The notes under the pieces: generated by a model
The model's input: only the letters and a program-made list of their open reading frames with translations
Told to the model about the DNA's origin: nothing
The model's database searches: none
Shown: in pieces, positions 27,428 to 37,500 of the stretch
Layout of the letters: every line of letters begins with the position of its first letter
Numbering within the stretch: the stretch's first letter is position 1
Made by a program: the position numbers and the translations under genes
NCBI GenBank assembly: GCA_003117195.1
Contig: BDSI01000122.1
Location: 22,030-86,029, forward strand
Source of the DNA: Eudorina sp. 2006-703-Eu-15
Taxonomy: Eukaryota; Chlorophyta; Chlorophyceae; Chlamydomonadales; Volvocaceae
Direction of reading: 5' to 3'
Length of the DNA: 64,000 nt

Positions 27428-28738
27428 GCATGGGGGGGTTCGGGGTCGGGGGACCGTGACCCCGAGGTCAGTCCGTGTCGGGCCACGGATTCGCCTCAGT
27501 CCCATGTCCCATCCGCCGCCCCTCCCCACCTGCCACCCGGCTCTCATCGTCGCCTACATCCATGCATCTCTCCCCCTCCCCCTCACTTCTCCCCACCACC
27601 CCACCCCACCCCACCACCACCACACTCTCGCCCCCGGTCTCCCCCCGTCAGGTACCTCACCCCATCAGGGTACGACATCAGCGGCCGGGGCGCGGGTCTG
27701 GTGCCGGACCGGGCCTGCACCGACTACCCCCGAGGTGAGGGCGCGAGGGGGGGAGGGAGGGAGGGAGGGAGGGAGGGAGGGAGGGAGGGAGGGAGGGAGG
27801 GAGGGAGGGAGGGAGGAGGGAGGGAGGGAGGGAGGGAGGGAGGAGGGAGGGAGGGAGGGAGGGAGGGAGGGAGGGAGGGAGGGAGGGAGGAGGGAGGGAG
27901 GGAGGGAGGGAGGGAGGGAGGGAGGAGGGAGGGAGGGAGGGAGGGAGGGAGGGAGGGAGGGAGGGAGGGAGGGAGGGAGGGAGGGAGGGAGGGAGGGAGG
28001 GAGGGAGGGAGGGAGGGAGGGAGGGAGGGAGGCGCTTTGAACAAAGGTGGGGGCCTGGGGGGCCGGAGCCGGAGCCGGGGGAAGACCGGGAGAGGGTTTG
28101 CACGGGTGTGTGTGTGGGTCATAGTGGGGCATATGTGTGTGTGTGTGTGTAAATAGAAACTGAGCTGGGCGTGTGTGTGTATGTGTGTGTGTTATCAAGG
28201 AGAAAAGCTGATGTGTATGTGTGTGTGTGTGTTTTGGGGGGGGGAGTGTACAGTCTACCGTGGGCGCTGCGCGGATGACGGGCCCCCGACCACAGATCAA
28301 AACCGAATGACGCGACGTGCCGGTCTGGGGCCCTCTGGCTGCGTCGTACATGCCCGGGACTCTGCCCGGGTCATCAGCGGCCGCCAACACGTCGCTCACT
28401 GCGCCCCCCACTGCGCCCCCCACTGAGGGGCCACCGAGGGGCCACCGAGGGGCCAGTCCGGGGGGCGCTTGGCCCCGCCCCGCCCCGCCCCGCCCTGACC
28501 CTGACCCTGACCCTGACCCTGACACGGTCTTAACTTGCCTCCGTTACACCCTTCATGGTCCGTTTCATTTCATATCGTGTCATGTAATGGGTTGTGCCCC
28601 CCCGCCCATCCCTGGGGTCTCTCCCCCCCTCCCCCGCCCTCCCAACCCCCCGGGACCCAAGGCGGCCTGCCCACCAGCCTGCAGCAGTCGGACCTGTGCA
28701 TCCGACAGGCGGCGGCGGTGCTGGCGGACAAGACCTGA
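19107..28738 (+). CDS. CtpA: Carboxyl-terminal processing peptidase, chloroplast CtpA type (S41)
   Basis: Serine peptidase family that trims the C-terminus of photosystem II D1 protein in the thylakoid lumen. Twelve exons: 19107-19534, 19985-20168, 21824-21992, 22373-22492, 23349-23623, 24529-24688, 25556-25665, 25907-26008, 26378-26455, 26785-26840, 27652-27734, 28662-28738. They give 613 residues with closed phases. Residues 1-70 look like a stromal transit peptide. A hydrophobic stretch (about 74-100) ends in APAQA-AEA, a lumenal cleavage-type site. A PDZ domain spans about 260-335 (GLGLELGP, AAGIARGDRLISIDGTRV) and is followed by an Ala-rich insert. The catalytic core has VDLRNNPGG, NRSTASASE (nucleophile Ser513) and GERTFGKGLVQ (general-base Lys538). 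Their spacing of 25 matches Ser372/Lys397 of the algal enzyme. The symbol is by family; paralogues (CtpB, CtpC) are not excluded. Intron 2 contains a tRNA gene. Confidence 0.94.
20201..20390 (+). repeat. Long copy of the intron-associated dispersed element (antisense to gene)
   Basis: Closely matches 59920-60095 over about 170 bases, including CTGCGCTGCTGCCAGAGC, CCAGGATCTCCAGCGAAGTG and GTAGGCC. It lies near the 5' end of CtpA intron 2. A shorter copy in inverse orientation lies at 21690-21795 near the 3' splice site, so the two frame the intron like inverted repeats. Confidence 0.75.
20953..21025 (+). tRNA. trnN: tRNA-Asn (GTT), nested in CtpA intron 2
   Basis: 73-base cloverleaf. The acceptor stem GCTCTCG pairs with CGGGAGC (one G-T wobble), the D arm is GCTC...GAGC, and the anticodon arm is TGCGG-CTGTTAA-CCGCA with anticodon GTT. 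The variable loop is AGGTC and the T arm is TACAG-TTCAATC-CTGTA. Box A (TAGCTCAGTAGG) and box B (GTTCAATCC) are intact. No CCA is encoded and there is no intron. It has the same strand as the host gene, so Pol II must transcribe through it. Confidence 0.96.
21030..21033 (+). terminator. Pol III terminator of tRNA-Asn
   Basis: A run of four T begins five bases after the discriminator base, the normal place for RNA polymerase III termination. Confidence 0.75.
22013..22282. repeat. 18-bp minisatellite (GGCCGGGTGGTTGGGCGG)
   Basis: About 14 nearly identical units, with one unit two bases short and late variants. The array starts about 20 bases after the donor of CtpA exon 3. The high identity between units suggests recent amplification. 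Confidence 0.95.
22577..23001. repeat. (CCCT)n tract with C-homopolymer runs
   Basis: 425-base polypyrimidine array in CtpA intron 4. The transcript carries the C-rich strand here, the opposite of the GGGA tract in CtpA intron 11. Confidence 0.95.
23919..24110. repeat. (GACT)n tetranucleotide array
   Basis: About 47 GACT units in CtpA intron 5, interrupted at two places by GACTGTGACTG. Confidence 0.95.
24690..24945. repeat. (GGGGAAG/GGGGGA)n purine tract
   Basis: Irregular purine array beginning directly after the donor of CtpA exon 6. It is followed at 24950-24985 by a weak copy of the intron-associated element (CCGCGCTGCTGCCAAAGG). Confidence 0.85.
27749..28032. repeat. (GGGA)n purine tract
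   Basis: About 285 bases of GGGA units starting 15 bases after the exon 11 donor of CtpA, with the purine strand in the transcript. Confidence 0.95.
28493..28524. repeat. (CCCTGA)n hexamer run
   Basis: About five CCCTGA units in CtpA intron 11. The same hexamer as TCAGGG repeats at 21412-21436 in intron 2 of the same gene. It resembles but is not a telomere repeat. Confidence 0.8.
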
Positions 28739-31700
28739 GCGGCGGGGCGGGAGGAGGGAGGGGCGGGGGCGCTGTAGTGACATGAGGGGCCCGGGGGGGA
28801 CCTGGGCTGCGTGCGATGGGCGATGGGCGATGCGCGGGAAGCCAGGTGTCAGCAAAGAGCAACCCAGAAGACTCAAGTAGAAGAAAAGTTTGGAGGGAGG
28901 GAGGGAGGGAGACAGGGCCCTATGAGAAGATTAAGAAACATCCCCTCCTGGAGCGATCTAGGTGCCGCCTCATCGTCGATGTGCAACGGCGTGTGCCCTT
29001 TGTGTGTGTCCGTGTGTAAAAGAAAACGGAGCCGTGTGTCCGTGTGTGTGGTGGGGGGGGATGAGCACACACGCACATACACACGCGCCCTGCTCAGCCC
29101 CACCACGCGCGCCTCGTTTTCGCACACCGCGGCGTGTCGGTGCCGTACCCCGCAGCGGGTGCTGCACCTCGGGGTTTGGGCAGCAGTTGTTGCCGGTGTG
29201 TTTGTTGGTCGTCATGTTGGTTGCAGTGCCGTAACAGTCGTACCGGTACGTACGGTAATGCGGTACGGTGCGCCCGTGTCAGAGGGGAGCCTGACCAAAT
29301 CCCCGATGCCCCGACGAGCGCCGCGCCCCTGGGGGCGGGGATAACGGGCGGGGCGGTGGGGGAAGGGGGAGGTGGGGGAAGGTGGAGGTGGGGCGCGCGA
29401 ACCGCCGCTCCCTGCCGCTCCCTGCCGCTCCCTGCCGCTCCCTGCCGCTCCCTCCTCGCCCCCCTCCCCCCCCCCCCCGCAACAGTACACATCATATACA
29501 CCCCCCCCGCATCATATAAAACCGCGGCATAAACCCTTAGACAGGGCCCGGAAGCCTATCCACACTGTAACGGTACTACTACATCAGTCCACTCCCGACC
29601 CCCGCGGCGGGGGTGGGGCTGTGGACTGCTGCTGCAGGCCCAGGCTAAGGCCCTGCCGGGGGACCCGGTATTGGCAGTCGAACAGAACAGCCGCCGCGCG
29701 CGGTTAGAGTTGTTGTTTGTACGGTTGCTGGTTGTCGGGGGTGTGGGTCTCATGCTGCGGTTGCTGTGTCGATTGGCCCTCCGGCTCAAGCGCCTGCATG
29801 GTGCCTGCCCAACCCGCGCGCGGCGGTCGGGTCGCCGAGGCCACTGCAGCACCTGGCACCGGCGGGGGCCGCGGGCTGGGTGGCCTTACGCTCGTGAGAT
29901 TCATCATGTACAATATTATGTACGGTGGTTACGGCACGTGAATTGTCCGGTGCAAGCACCGCGCACCCAGTCCAGTCGACGGCGATTTGGATAGGCCAGC
30001 GTGTGCCTGTCTGTCTGTCTGTCCGTCTGCATGTAGGTCTCTTACCGGTATGTCGGTTGGCGGTAGGGCCTGGTGGCTTTCCATTCATGGATGTGTTGCT
30101 TGTTGGTCGCATGCGGACTTGCGGAGTGGCTGCACGGTGCGCACGTGTGTGGATGGGTATCGGTATCGGTATCGGTGTCTCGCGCGTCCCCTGCTGCACG
30201 TCAGACCGGAGGGGAGGGCGGCAGGGCGCCGTACATGCGTACGGTGTACGATAGTATAATGATGTTACAATGGACCCCGCGGGTCAGGGCTGCCATTGTG
30301 CCCCTGTGGTCATGGGAGTGGCGGCCACGACGGGCGCGCGCGCCGGCGCGGAAGAGCTAACCGACATAACCATCAGGCTTGCTGTGGACCGGTGCACCGC
30401 AGTTACGGCAACACAACCTCCCGTACACACTCCCTGGCATCCATTCATCACAACAGCAAGACCAGGCAAGACCAGGCAAGACCACACACACACACACATC
30501 CGAAAGCGCACCGCAGTTCCGCTGCCTGATGGTTTCGCTGCCAGTTGGGTGCCCGGCTGTGGCGGTCGGTTGGGGTGTGTGTGGCGGTGGCGGGGGGGGG
30601 GGGTGTTAATCTGTTGTCGCTGCTGACGGCTTCGTGCTGTTGTGCTGCTTTGGGCACTTGCGACCCAGTCACCCTCCGCCACACAGGGGAGGGAGGGAGG
30701 GGGGCCCCACCAGCAAGCAGGGCCGGCCAGGTGGTCTCACGGAGCTCGTTGGCCCTCGACCATCAATCCGCACTCTAGACGCCCAGAGATGTGTACTTGT
30801 CTTGTCGGAGGCGTCCGAACCACCGCGGTCCGATTAAATGCTGGAGAGCCTGCTTGCCGCGCACCCTAAGTATCACTCCGCAGCTCCTCCTCTGCCTCCT
30901 CCTGAGATGTCCTTTACCAGTCCCAATTCTTATTAAACATGTGCCACTTGGCACAAGCTGGATTCCTAGCCGGCATGTGTGGGAACTCAGAACGGTACAT
31001 ATCCACGGCTGCCACCCTTACGTGAGCCGCTGCCTCGAAGCTCTCCACGCCATGTACCATTTCGATCGACCGCGCAACCGTGGGGAGACCCAACAGCGCC
31101 CCAGTGCGGCACAGCAAGCCTGTTGTTTTATTGCAATCGCGGCCCTCCCGCAACGCCCCTCCTTCCAGTACAACACCCGTGCCTTTATGCGAGCAGCCGT
31201 ACATAGCAAACGCAACACATGTTATCAGTAAAATACATCCGCACACACCCTGCGCCGCGGGGACGGCCCGCCTAATACGGCAACGCGCGATGACCGCTAC
31301 GAGACAACGCGGCGGCCGACGACCACGCAACAACGAGCAAGGGGGCGCATACCATCCACCCCTTCAAAATCCACCATCCCACATACCATCTTGCCATCTA
31401 GACACAGCTTCTTTCTTCCCCAGACATGTGCAAACGCAATGCGCTGCTGGTGCGATGTGAATGATGGCCCTCGCGGCTGGTGGTGGTGGTTGAAGAGGAC
31501 CGCGCATCCTCCAGACCCAACCGCCGACCCAACCGCCTGAAGCGGACCGCAACGGGACGCCGCCGCGGATCCGCCAATGCTGCCGGCGCACATGCGGGGC
31601 ACCCTGCCAACCCCCGGCCCTCCTTCCCCTCGGCCCCCAAACACACGGCATCCGAGGCAGAGAGCCAGAGAGTCGTCTCGTCGTCGCGCTGTCCGCACTC

Positions 31701-33233
31701 ACGGAGGGGGGGATGGAGTGATGGACTCCTCCTCCTGTACGGCACGGTCCGGCACGTGGGCCAAGGGCCCCGGCCCCCACCGGTGGAACCGTGTGTGTGC
31801 GTAAGCAGACTCCGCTCCTCCCAACCTCTCGAAAGCAACGCCGCCATTAAACAGTGCCAGGCGGCACATCAAGTACTCCAGGAGTTTGTCGCCAGTGCCA
31901 AACCCTGATGCATGCATGAAAACGAAATGCATCACTGTCGCAAACAAACGCTCTCATCGCAACACCTCACGATTTCGTTCACGCTGGGCGGAGGCCGGCA
32001 GGCCGCAGGGTGCATGGCCGCCCACCCGGGTCTCCCCTGCCTCGCCCTGCGCCCCCCCCCCTTAGGCACAGTCCGTGCAGTGCATGGGACGCCGGGTCCC
32101 GCTGTCGGCGGCGCGGAAGCCGAGGCGGAGGGGAGGGAGTTCGAGCCGCCAGCCCTTTCCCTTGCCCGCCCGCATTCCTGCCTGCCCGCGCGACGCCGAG
32201 AACGCGATACCCACACGAGCGTCAGCACCACAACGGAACGAGATACGTTTCAGCAGATACAGCGACCCCGTGTCCCGCGCCGTCGGCCGCAGCAGCGGCC
32301 CATCCCCATCACCGCGTCGGCGTCCCCGCGCCGCCAGCCCACCAAGCGCACTGATAAAAAACCCCGGCAGTTTGCCCGCGATGACTGCTGTAGTTCCGCT
32401 CCAGACAGTCCTCCGTCTGTGGTCCACAAGCCGCCCGCCTGTCGATATACTTCTCTCGCTTGCCGCCCCAACCCAACGATATCCACATACATGATGTCTG
32501 TCTGCCTGTCAATGTTCTTGTTGCATTCAACACCTCCAATGGGCCCGCAGCGCCGCGCCAGGACCCCACAGCGCTGATCGGCCGAGAGCGTCGCGGCAAG
32601 TCCAGCGACGAGACCTCGCGAAGTATTGTGCGCTTGCCTGCCTGGCTACGCCCACCGGCGGTCCGCTGCTCGAACACCTATCATTATTTCTTTCCCGCCC
32701 GATCCAGATCGACCCAGATCGGGCTTTGCTTCCCGCAGCCTCCAACCTGCATCCTCCTGCCAGTACCCATCCGCCCCACCCCACCCCACCCTTCGCCATA
32801 ACGTTTTCTGTCCGCATCCTTCTTGTGCATCGATGGGCGAAACCGCCCCGGATAATGTGTTAGCGATGTGTCCAACGGCGCCATCCACGCGCGCATTGCG
32901 TGCCCCATCCCCAGCGGCTGCATGCAGCGGCTCATTCAACAGTGGCGAAAACGCCCCTCGTGCATCCCTACCGGAATGGAACGGGGGGGAGAGCTCTTCT
33001 CTTTAACTCCCCCCAAGCGGCTGCGACGCAACCTTGCTGACCTGCCCGCGCTGCGCTAGCCCGCAAGCGGCCACGCCTCATACACAGTGAAAGGCTTACT
33101 CCGACACAGAGCGAACGGCATGGCAAGTTGAAAAGCCCAAATATAACTGCATTGTAAGTATGACAGCGGTTCCATGCGCCCCTTCCTCGGAGCGCAGTTT
33201 CAGTGCCCAGCGCAGCTCCCAGGTGCCGGCCCC
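28739..33233. other. Spacer between convergent CtpA and RING genes, no confident gene
   Basis: Holds the CtpA 3' UTR, (CGCTCCCTGC)n-type repeats at 29400-29455, a dispersed-repeat end at 30250-30290 and a GGTATC run at 30157-30175. From 30.8 to 33.0 kb the sequence is less repetitive and less GC-rich. Several minus-strand ORFs of 75-140 residues occur there (31333-30914, 31947-31699, 32492-32250, 32939-32646). None matched a family I know, and they could be exons of an unrecognised gene or chance. Confidence 0.55.
29015..29019 (+). terminator. Candidate TGTAA polyadenylation signal for CtpA
   Basis: First TGTAA noticed after the stop at 28738, giving a 3' UTR near 300 bases. A second TGTAA occurs at about 29567. 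Confidence 0.35.
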
Positions 33234-34045
33234 TCAGAACAGGAGCAGGCACATGATGACGAAGGATCCCAGCATCAAGAGCAATCTCGAAAGGAAGGCC
33301 TGAAAGAACGCATAAAAATAATGTTGATATATGGCAGCAGTCAAGTGTAATGCCCAACCATTCCTCACCTGGTGTTGTTGCTCCGGCGTGAGCGTCTCGT
33401 TGTAACCTTGGCCCGGCCCCAAGTGAAAGCCGAATAGCGATGGGAAGACGCCCTGCTGCGGCTGCCCAGGGTTCGAAGCCTACGAGCAGGAAGGGAAGGA
33501 CTTAGTCGCTGAAGAGGGCGCAATTCTGCCTTTCAAAATGATGCCTACCGGCACTGGCGCTGGTCGCTGTCCAGCTGGGCGAGGCGGCACTGGCTTGACC
33601 GCCTCCTGCACTTTGGTCACCGGCTCGGAACCGCGCCCGTAAATTGGCACGACCTTGTCTATTTCCACGCCCGCCTTGCAGACAGGACATGCCCTGCTGT
33701 AGGCCTGCACCTGCATCCACCTGAATAAGGAACAACCAGCGCGTCACTTCCTGACAACGCATTTCGGTCCCTTGCCGATATAACGAACCTGTAGAGGCAC
33801 GGCCAACAGAACAGATGACCGCACAGCGTTACAACGGGCTCCTTTGCCAGTTCCAAACAAATATTGCACTCAAAGGCTGAGCTGTCCTCCTCCGAATGGT
33901 CATGCGCCTGCGACGTCACGGCCGGGGTGCCAGTCGCCTTGCCCTCCGCCACTGCAGTCGCTGGATCTGTATCCTGCGCAACCGTAGGCGCCGGAGCTGG
34001 AGGCTGTTCAGGGGCCACCAGCGCAGTGCTCTCCCCTGTGGCCAT
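33234..34045 (-). CDS. Membrane-anchored RING E3 ubiquitin ligase, RMA/RNF5-RNF185 type
   Basis: Four exons: 34045-33789, 33720-33549, 33479-33369, 33299-33234, with closed phases, giving 201 residues. An acidic/Pro-Ala-rich N-terminus of about 60 residues precedes a C3HC4 RING finger: [30 protein letters not shown] and then ACPVCKAGV (seen as two blocks split by intron 1). It is followed by DKVVPIYGRG, a signature of the RMA/RNF5 family. The C-terminus is one hydrophobic helix (LLLMLGSFVIMCLLLF) ending at the stop, a tail anchor. Family members sit in the ER membrane and ubiquitinate misfolded or regulatory membrane proteins. Length and architecture are normal for the family. The gene lies just downstream of the WDR7-like gene on the same strand, with separate starts. 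Confidence 0.93.
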
Positions 34046-34502
34046 TTCCCTGCAGCTGTGGTTTTCTAGCGCCTTGCAGCGATATAAACCAATGAAAGCT
34101 TCGGAAAGCGCTATATTGAACAATTATTTGCCAGTCACTCGGGGTACAGTCTTCGTATTGCAGAACGTTAACGCAAAAGAAACTTCCGGCCTGCGACTTT
34201 ACTAATGCCAGGAACAGCAAGCTGATTGTTCAGCAAATTATATAAAATAGATAACCTTGAAACGTGCATTGCTATCCCAGACAGTTCGATAATCATGTGG
34301 GCTGACGTACTGCGACATTTCGCGCAATCTTGCAGACTCGCAGGAATGCCACCGCCGGGCATTCAATTTGACATATTTGAACTTATGCTATTGTCTACAG
34401 TCACATTCCTTAACAGGCAGGAGCGCAACGTCGAAGTTCCGTGTTCACACCCACGTTTACGGTTGGCTTGCCCGCTCGCCCAAGCGCGCCTCCCGACGGC
34501 CC
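34046..34502. promoter_or_regulatory. Spacer with RING-gene promoter and WDR7-like 3' UTR
   Basis: 457 bases between the WDR7-like stop (34503) and the RING start (34045), AT-richer than average. It must contain the 3' end of one transcript and the promoter of the next. No TGTAA signal was noticed on the minus strand. Confidence 0.45.
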
Positions 34503-37500
34503 TCAGGCCATCCCGGGCACCACAAAGCGCGCCACCACCACATTCCTGTTCCGCAGCAGCTCCACGCAGCTCTGCCCGCACCAGCGCAGCCCCACCACGC
34601 GGTCCACGACCCGCGCCAGCCTGGCCTCGGCGTCGTCCCCCTCCCACCTCGACACCCCCTTCCCACCCGGCCTCTCGGGCTCCCTCCGCACCACCCCCTC
34701 CCCACCTCCCCCCCGCTTATCCTCCCCCCCGCTTGCCCTGCTGCCTTCGAGCCCCCTCCCACCCGCCGCGGCCCCGTCCGCCCCCGCCCCCAACGCTCCG
34801 TCCTGCGACTGCGCCCGCACCCCCTCGCCACATCCCTCAGGCTGCCGGTGTGGCTGCGCCGTCACCGCCGCCGGCCGCGACTGGGTCTGGGCCTGTGTCT
34901 GGGTCTGGACCTGGGCCTGGGTCTGGCTCTGCAGGAGCGCGGGCAGCCCCGGCATCAGCCAGCAGTGGCAGGGCTGCACCATCAGCGCGGGCCGGTGGGT
35001 CCCGGGCAGCATCAGCAGCTTGTGCGACCAGGGCGTGTGCAGCGAGTAGATGAGCAGCGCGGGGGCGGGGGCGCCGTCCACCACCAGGGCCGCCAGGTGG
35101 TCGCCCTGACAGACATGTGGGGGAGGGGAGGGAGGAGGGGAGGGGACCACATCGGAAGCAGCACCGGCAGCAGCAACAGAAGCAACAGCAGCAAGAATAG
35201 CAGGTGGTTTTCAACAGGTGGGGTGACCCACCCCCCCACCCCACCCCACCCACCCCCGGGTTCAGTCCCGCGGTCACATCGCTGCCACCACCCCGTCAAG
35301 ACCTCACCGTACGGCCCCGACGCCCGACTGCTACCTTCTTGGGCTGGATCCCTGAGAGCTGTAAATGGTACGGCACGGTACGGCATGACCTGGTTCTTGG
35401 TACCTTACCTGGCCCCTGGGACCCGACCCAGCCCACCCACGCCCCCACGCCCCCCCCCCACCTGGGGGCTGAACTGCAGCGCTGCAACACCCGCTTGCCG
35501 CAGGCCCCGCATAAGGCCCGGAAGCGCCGCCGCCGCCCCCGGCGCTGCCGCCGCCACCGGCGCCGTAGATGACGACCTGGCCGTTGCGCCGGTGGTAGCG
35601 GTGCACCGCACTAGCGATGCCGTCGTGGCGGTCTCGGCCCCGGCCCCGCCGCTGGCGGCGGCAGCTTCCGCCAGCACCACCGCGACGGCGGCGGGCAGGG
35701 GGTGCAGCGCGTCGGGCCCGGGCTGCAGCGGCAGTTGCCACGTGGCATTGCCGTGCTCCATGTCGTACACCGTGACGAACTGGGGCTCGGCGGAGGGTGA
35801 GGCTGCAGCCAGCGGCGCCGCCACCGCCAGCTGCGACGGCCGTAGGGGGGGCCGGGGCGCCGGGGCCGGGGGCGGCGGGAGGTAAATTATTGACACACGG
35901 GACGGAGGAGGACAGCAGGACACAGTCGAGTGCGGAGTCGGATGGGAAGGTATTGAAAGGAACCCCTACTTAACTAACTACCTAACTACATAACTAACTA
36001 ACTACTTGCCTAACCGTATAAACACGGGAGGCGTCCAAACCCGCCACCTCGGGCCCCCCAGCCCGAAGCCCAACGTTGGAGCTGAGGCGTAGCCGACTTG
36101 TCAGCACGGAGCCGGCGCCGGCGTGGCAAGGAAATTTCGCCGCAGGCGATGCGCACTGTCGCTGCCTCCCCGCCACCCAGGCCCCTCCCGCCGCCTAGGC
36201 CCCTCCCGCCACCCAGGCCCCTCCCGCCACCCAGGCCCCTCCCGCCACCCAGGCCCCTCCCGCCACCCAGGCCCCTCCCGCCACCCAGGCCCCTCCCGCC
36301 GCCCAGGCCCCTCCCCGCACCTAGGCCCCTCCCGCCCAACCTGCCGAGGACTGCGCTCTCCAGGCCCCCTGCGCGATTTGTTGGGAATGTGCGCAGCTTG
36401 CTCTTTCTGTTGCGCACAATCCCGATGGCACAACCGCCGAGCGCCGCTCCAAAGAATGAACCCACATCCCCCGAGTCATGCACTCCACCCCAGCCCGACC
36501 CAGCCCGACCCAGCCCCCTTGGAGCGCCCGACCTTTGCAGCCCCGACCCTAGACCCCATCCCCACAATCAAGGACCCCGGCCTTCACTTTGTAACCCCGG
36601 GCGCCGGGCCGATATAGAGCCGGAAGGTCATCCGACCCGTTCCCCGCGCCACACTCCCCTCGACCCCTCCCTTCGTCCGGTCCCGAACACCTCTAAAAAC
36701 GCGAAAGCGACCTCTCATTTGACATTTCCCCCGGCACGTGGAACCCCCCGCCCGGCCACCCAGCCACCCAGCCAACCAACCCCGCACGCTGTGGCACGGC
36801 GCGGCCGTCCATACACCCCCCCCCTTTTGTCAATAAAGAGGGCGAAGTCGCAAAAGGACAACAAACCGATAACCGTATTTCCCCCCCACACATACACCTG
36901 CAAGCTGTGCGGGTTTTAATTCTAATAAAACACGCACCTGCAAGCTGTGCGGGTGCAGCGCCGCGCAGGGCAGCGCCGTGGCCAGGTCCGCGGCTGCCAG
37001 GTAGGCGGGGCGGGCCAGGTCGGGTCGGGCCCGGGCGGCGGGGCAGCCGGCGCAGCCCGCCAGCAGCGACCCCAGGGCGGGCGCCGCGGCGGCCAGGCTG
37101 CAGCGGCCGGTGCGGCTGGCGAGGAGGCGGCCCAGGGCGGTGGCCACCAGCGGGTGCAGCGGCTGCAGCTCACCTGAGGGCCGGGCGGGAAGGGGGGTTG
37201 GGGGATATAGGAAATTGGTGGACATATCGATATTAAGGCGGGTGGTAAGAGGTCGGTCGGAGGGCGGGGGCGCTCGGAGGGCATTTCGCGGACGTTTGGG
37301 GCCTAAGGAAGGTAACCACCCGGGGTAACGGAGGAAGGGCGCGCAACACAACCTGTACGACCTCCCCTCGCCGCTCCAAACACACACGCGCTCCCTCAGC
37401 TTTCCTTTCTCGGGGTGGACCTGGGGGGGGGGGTTGAGGGCAGGTCTGCTCAACAACCTGAGGGTTCAGATCGGGTCGGGTTCAGATGAGCGGTCCTCCA

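Noticed and set aside
21412..28524. Interstitial telomere
   Set aside because: TCAGGG/CCCTGA runs have only four to five units and differ from the TTTTAGGG repeat typical of this algal group.
34368..35885. 505-residue plus-strand ORF and similar long antisense ORFs at 39972-41295, 43618-47475
   Set aside because: They lie antisense to the WDR7-like exons, whose minus frame has WD40 motifs, splice sites and closed phases. High GC makes long chance ORFs on the other strand.
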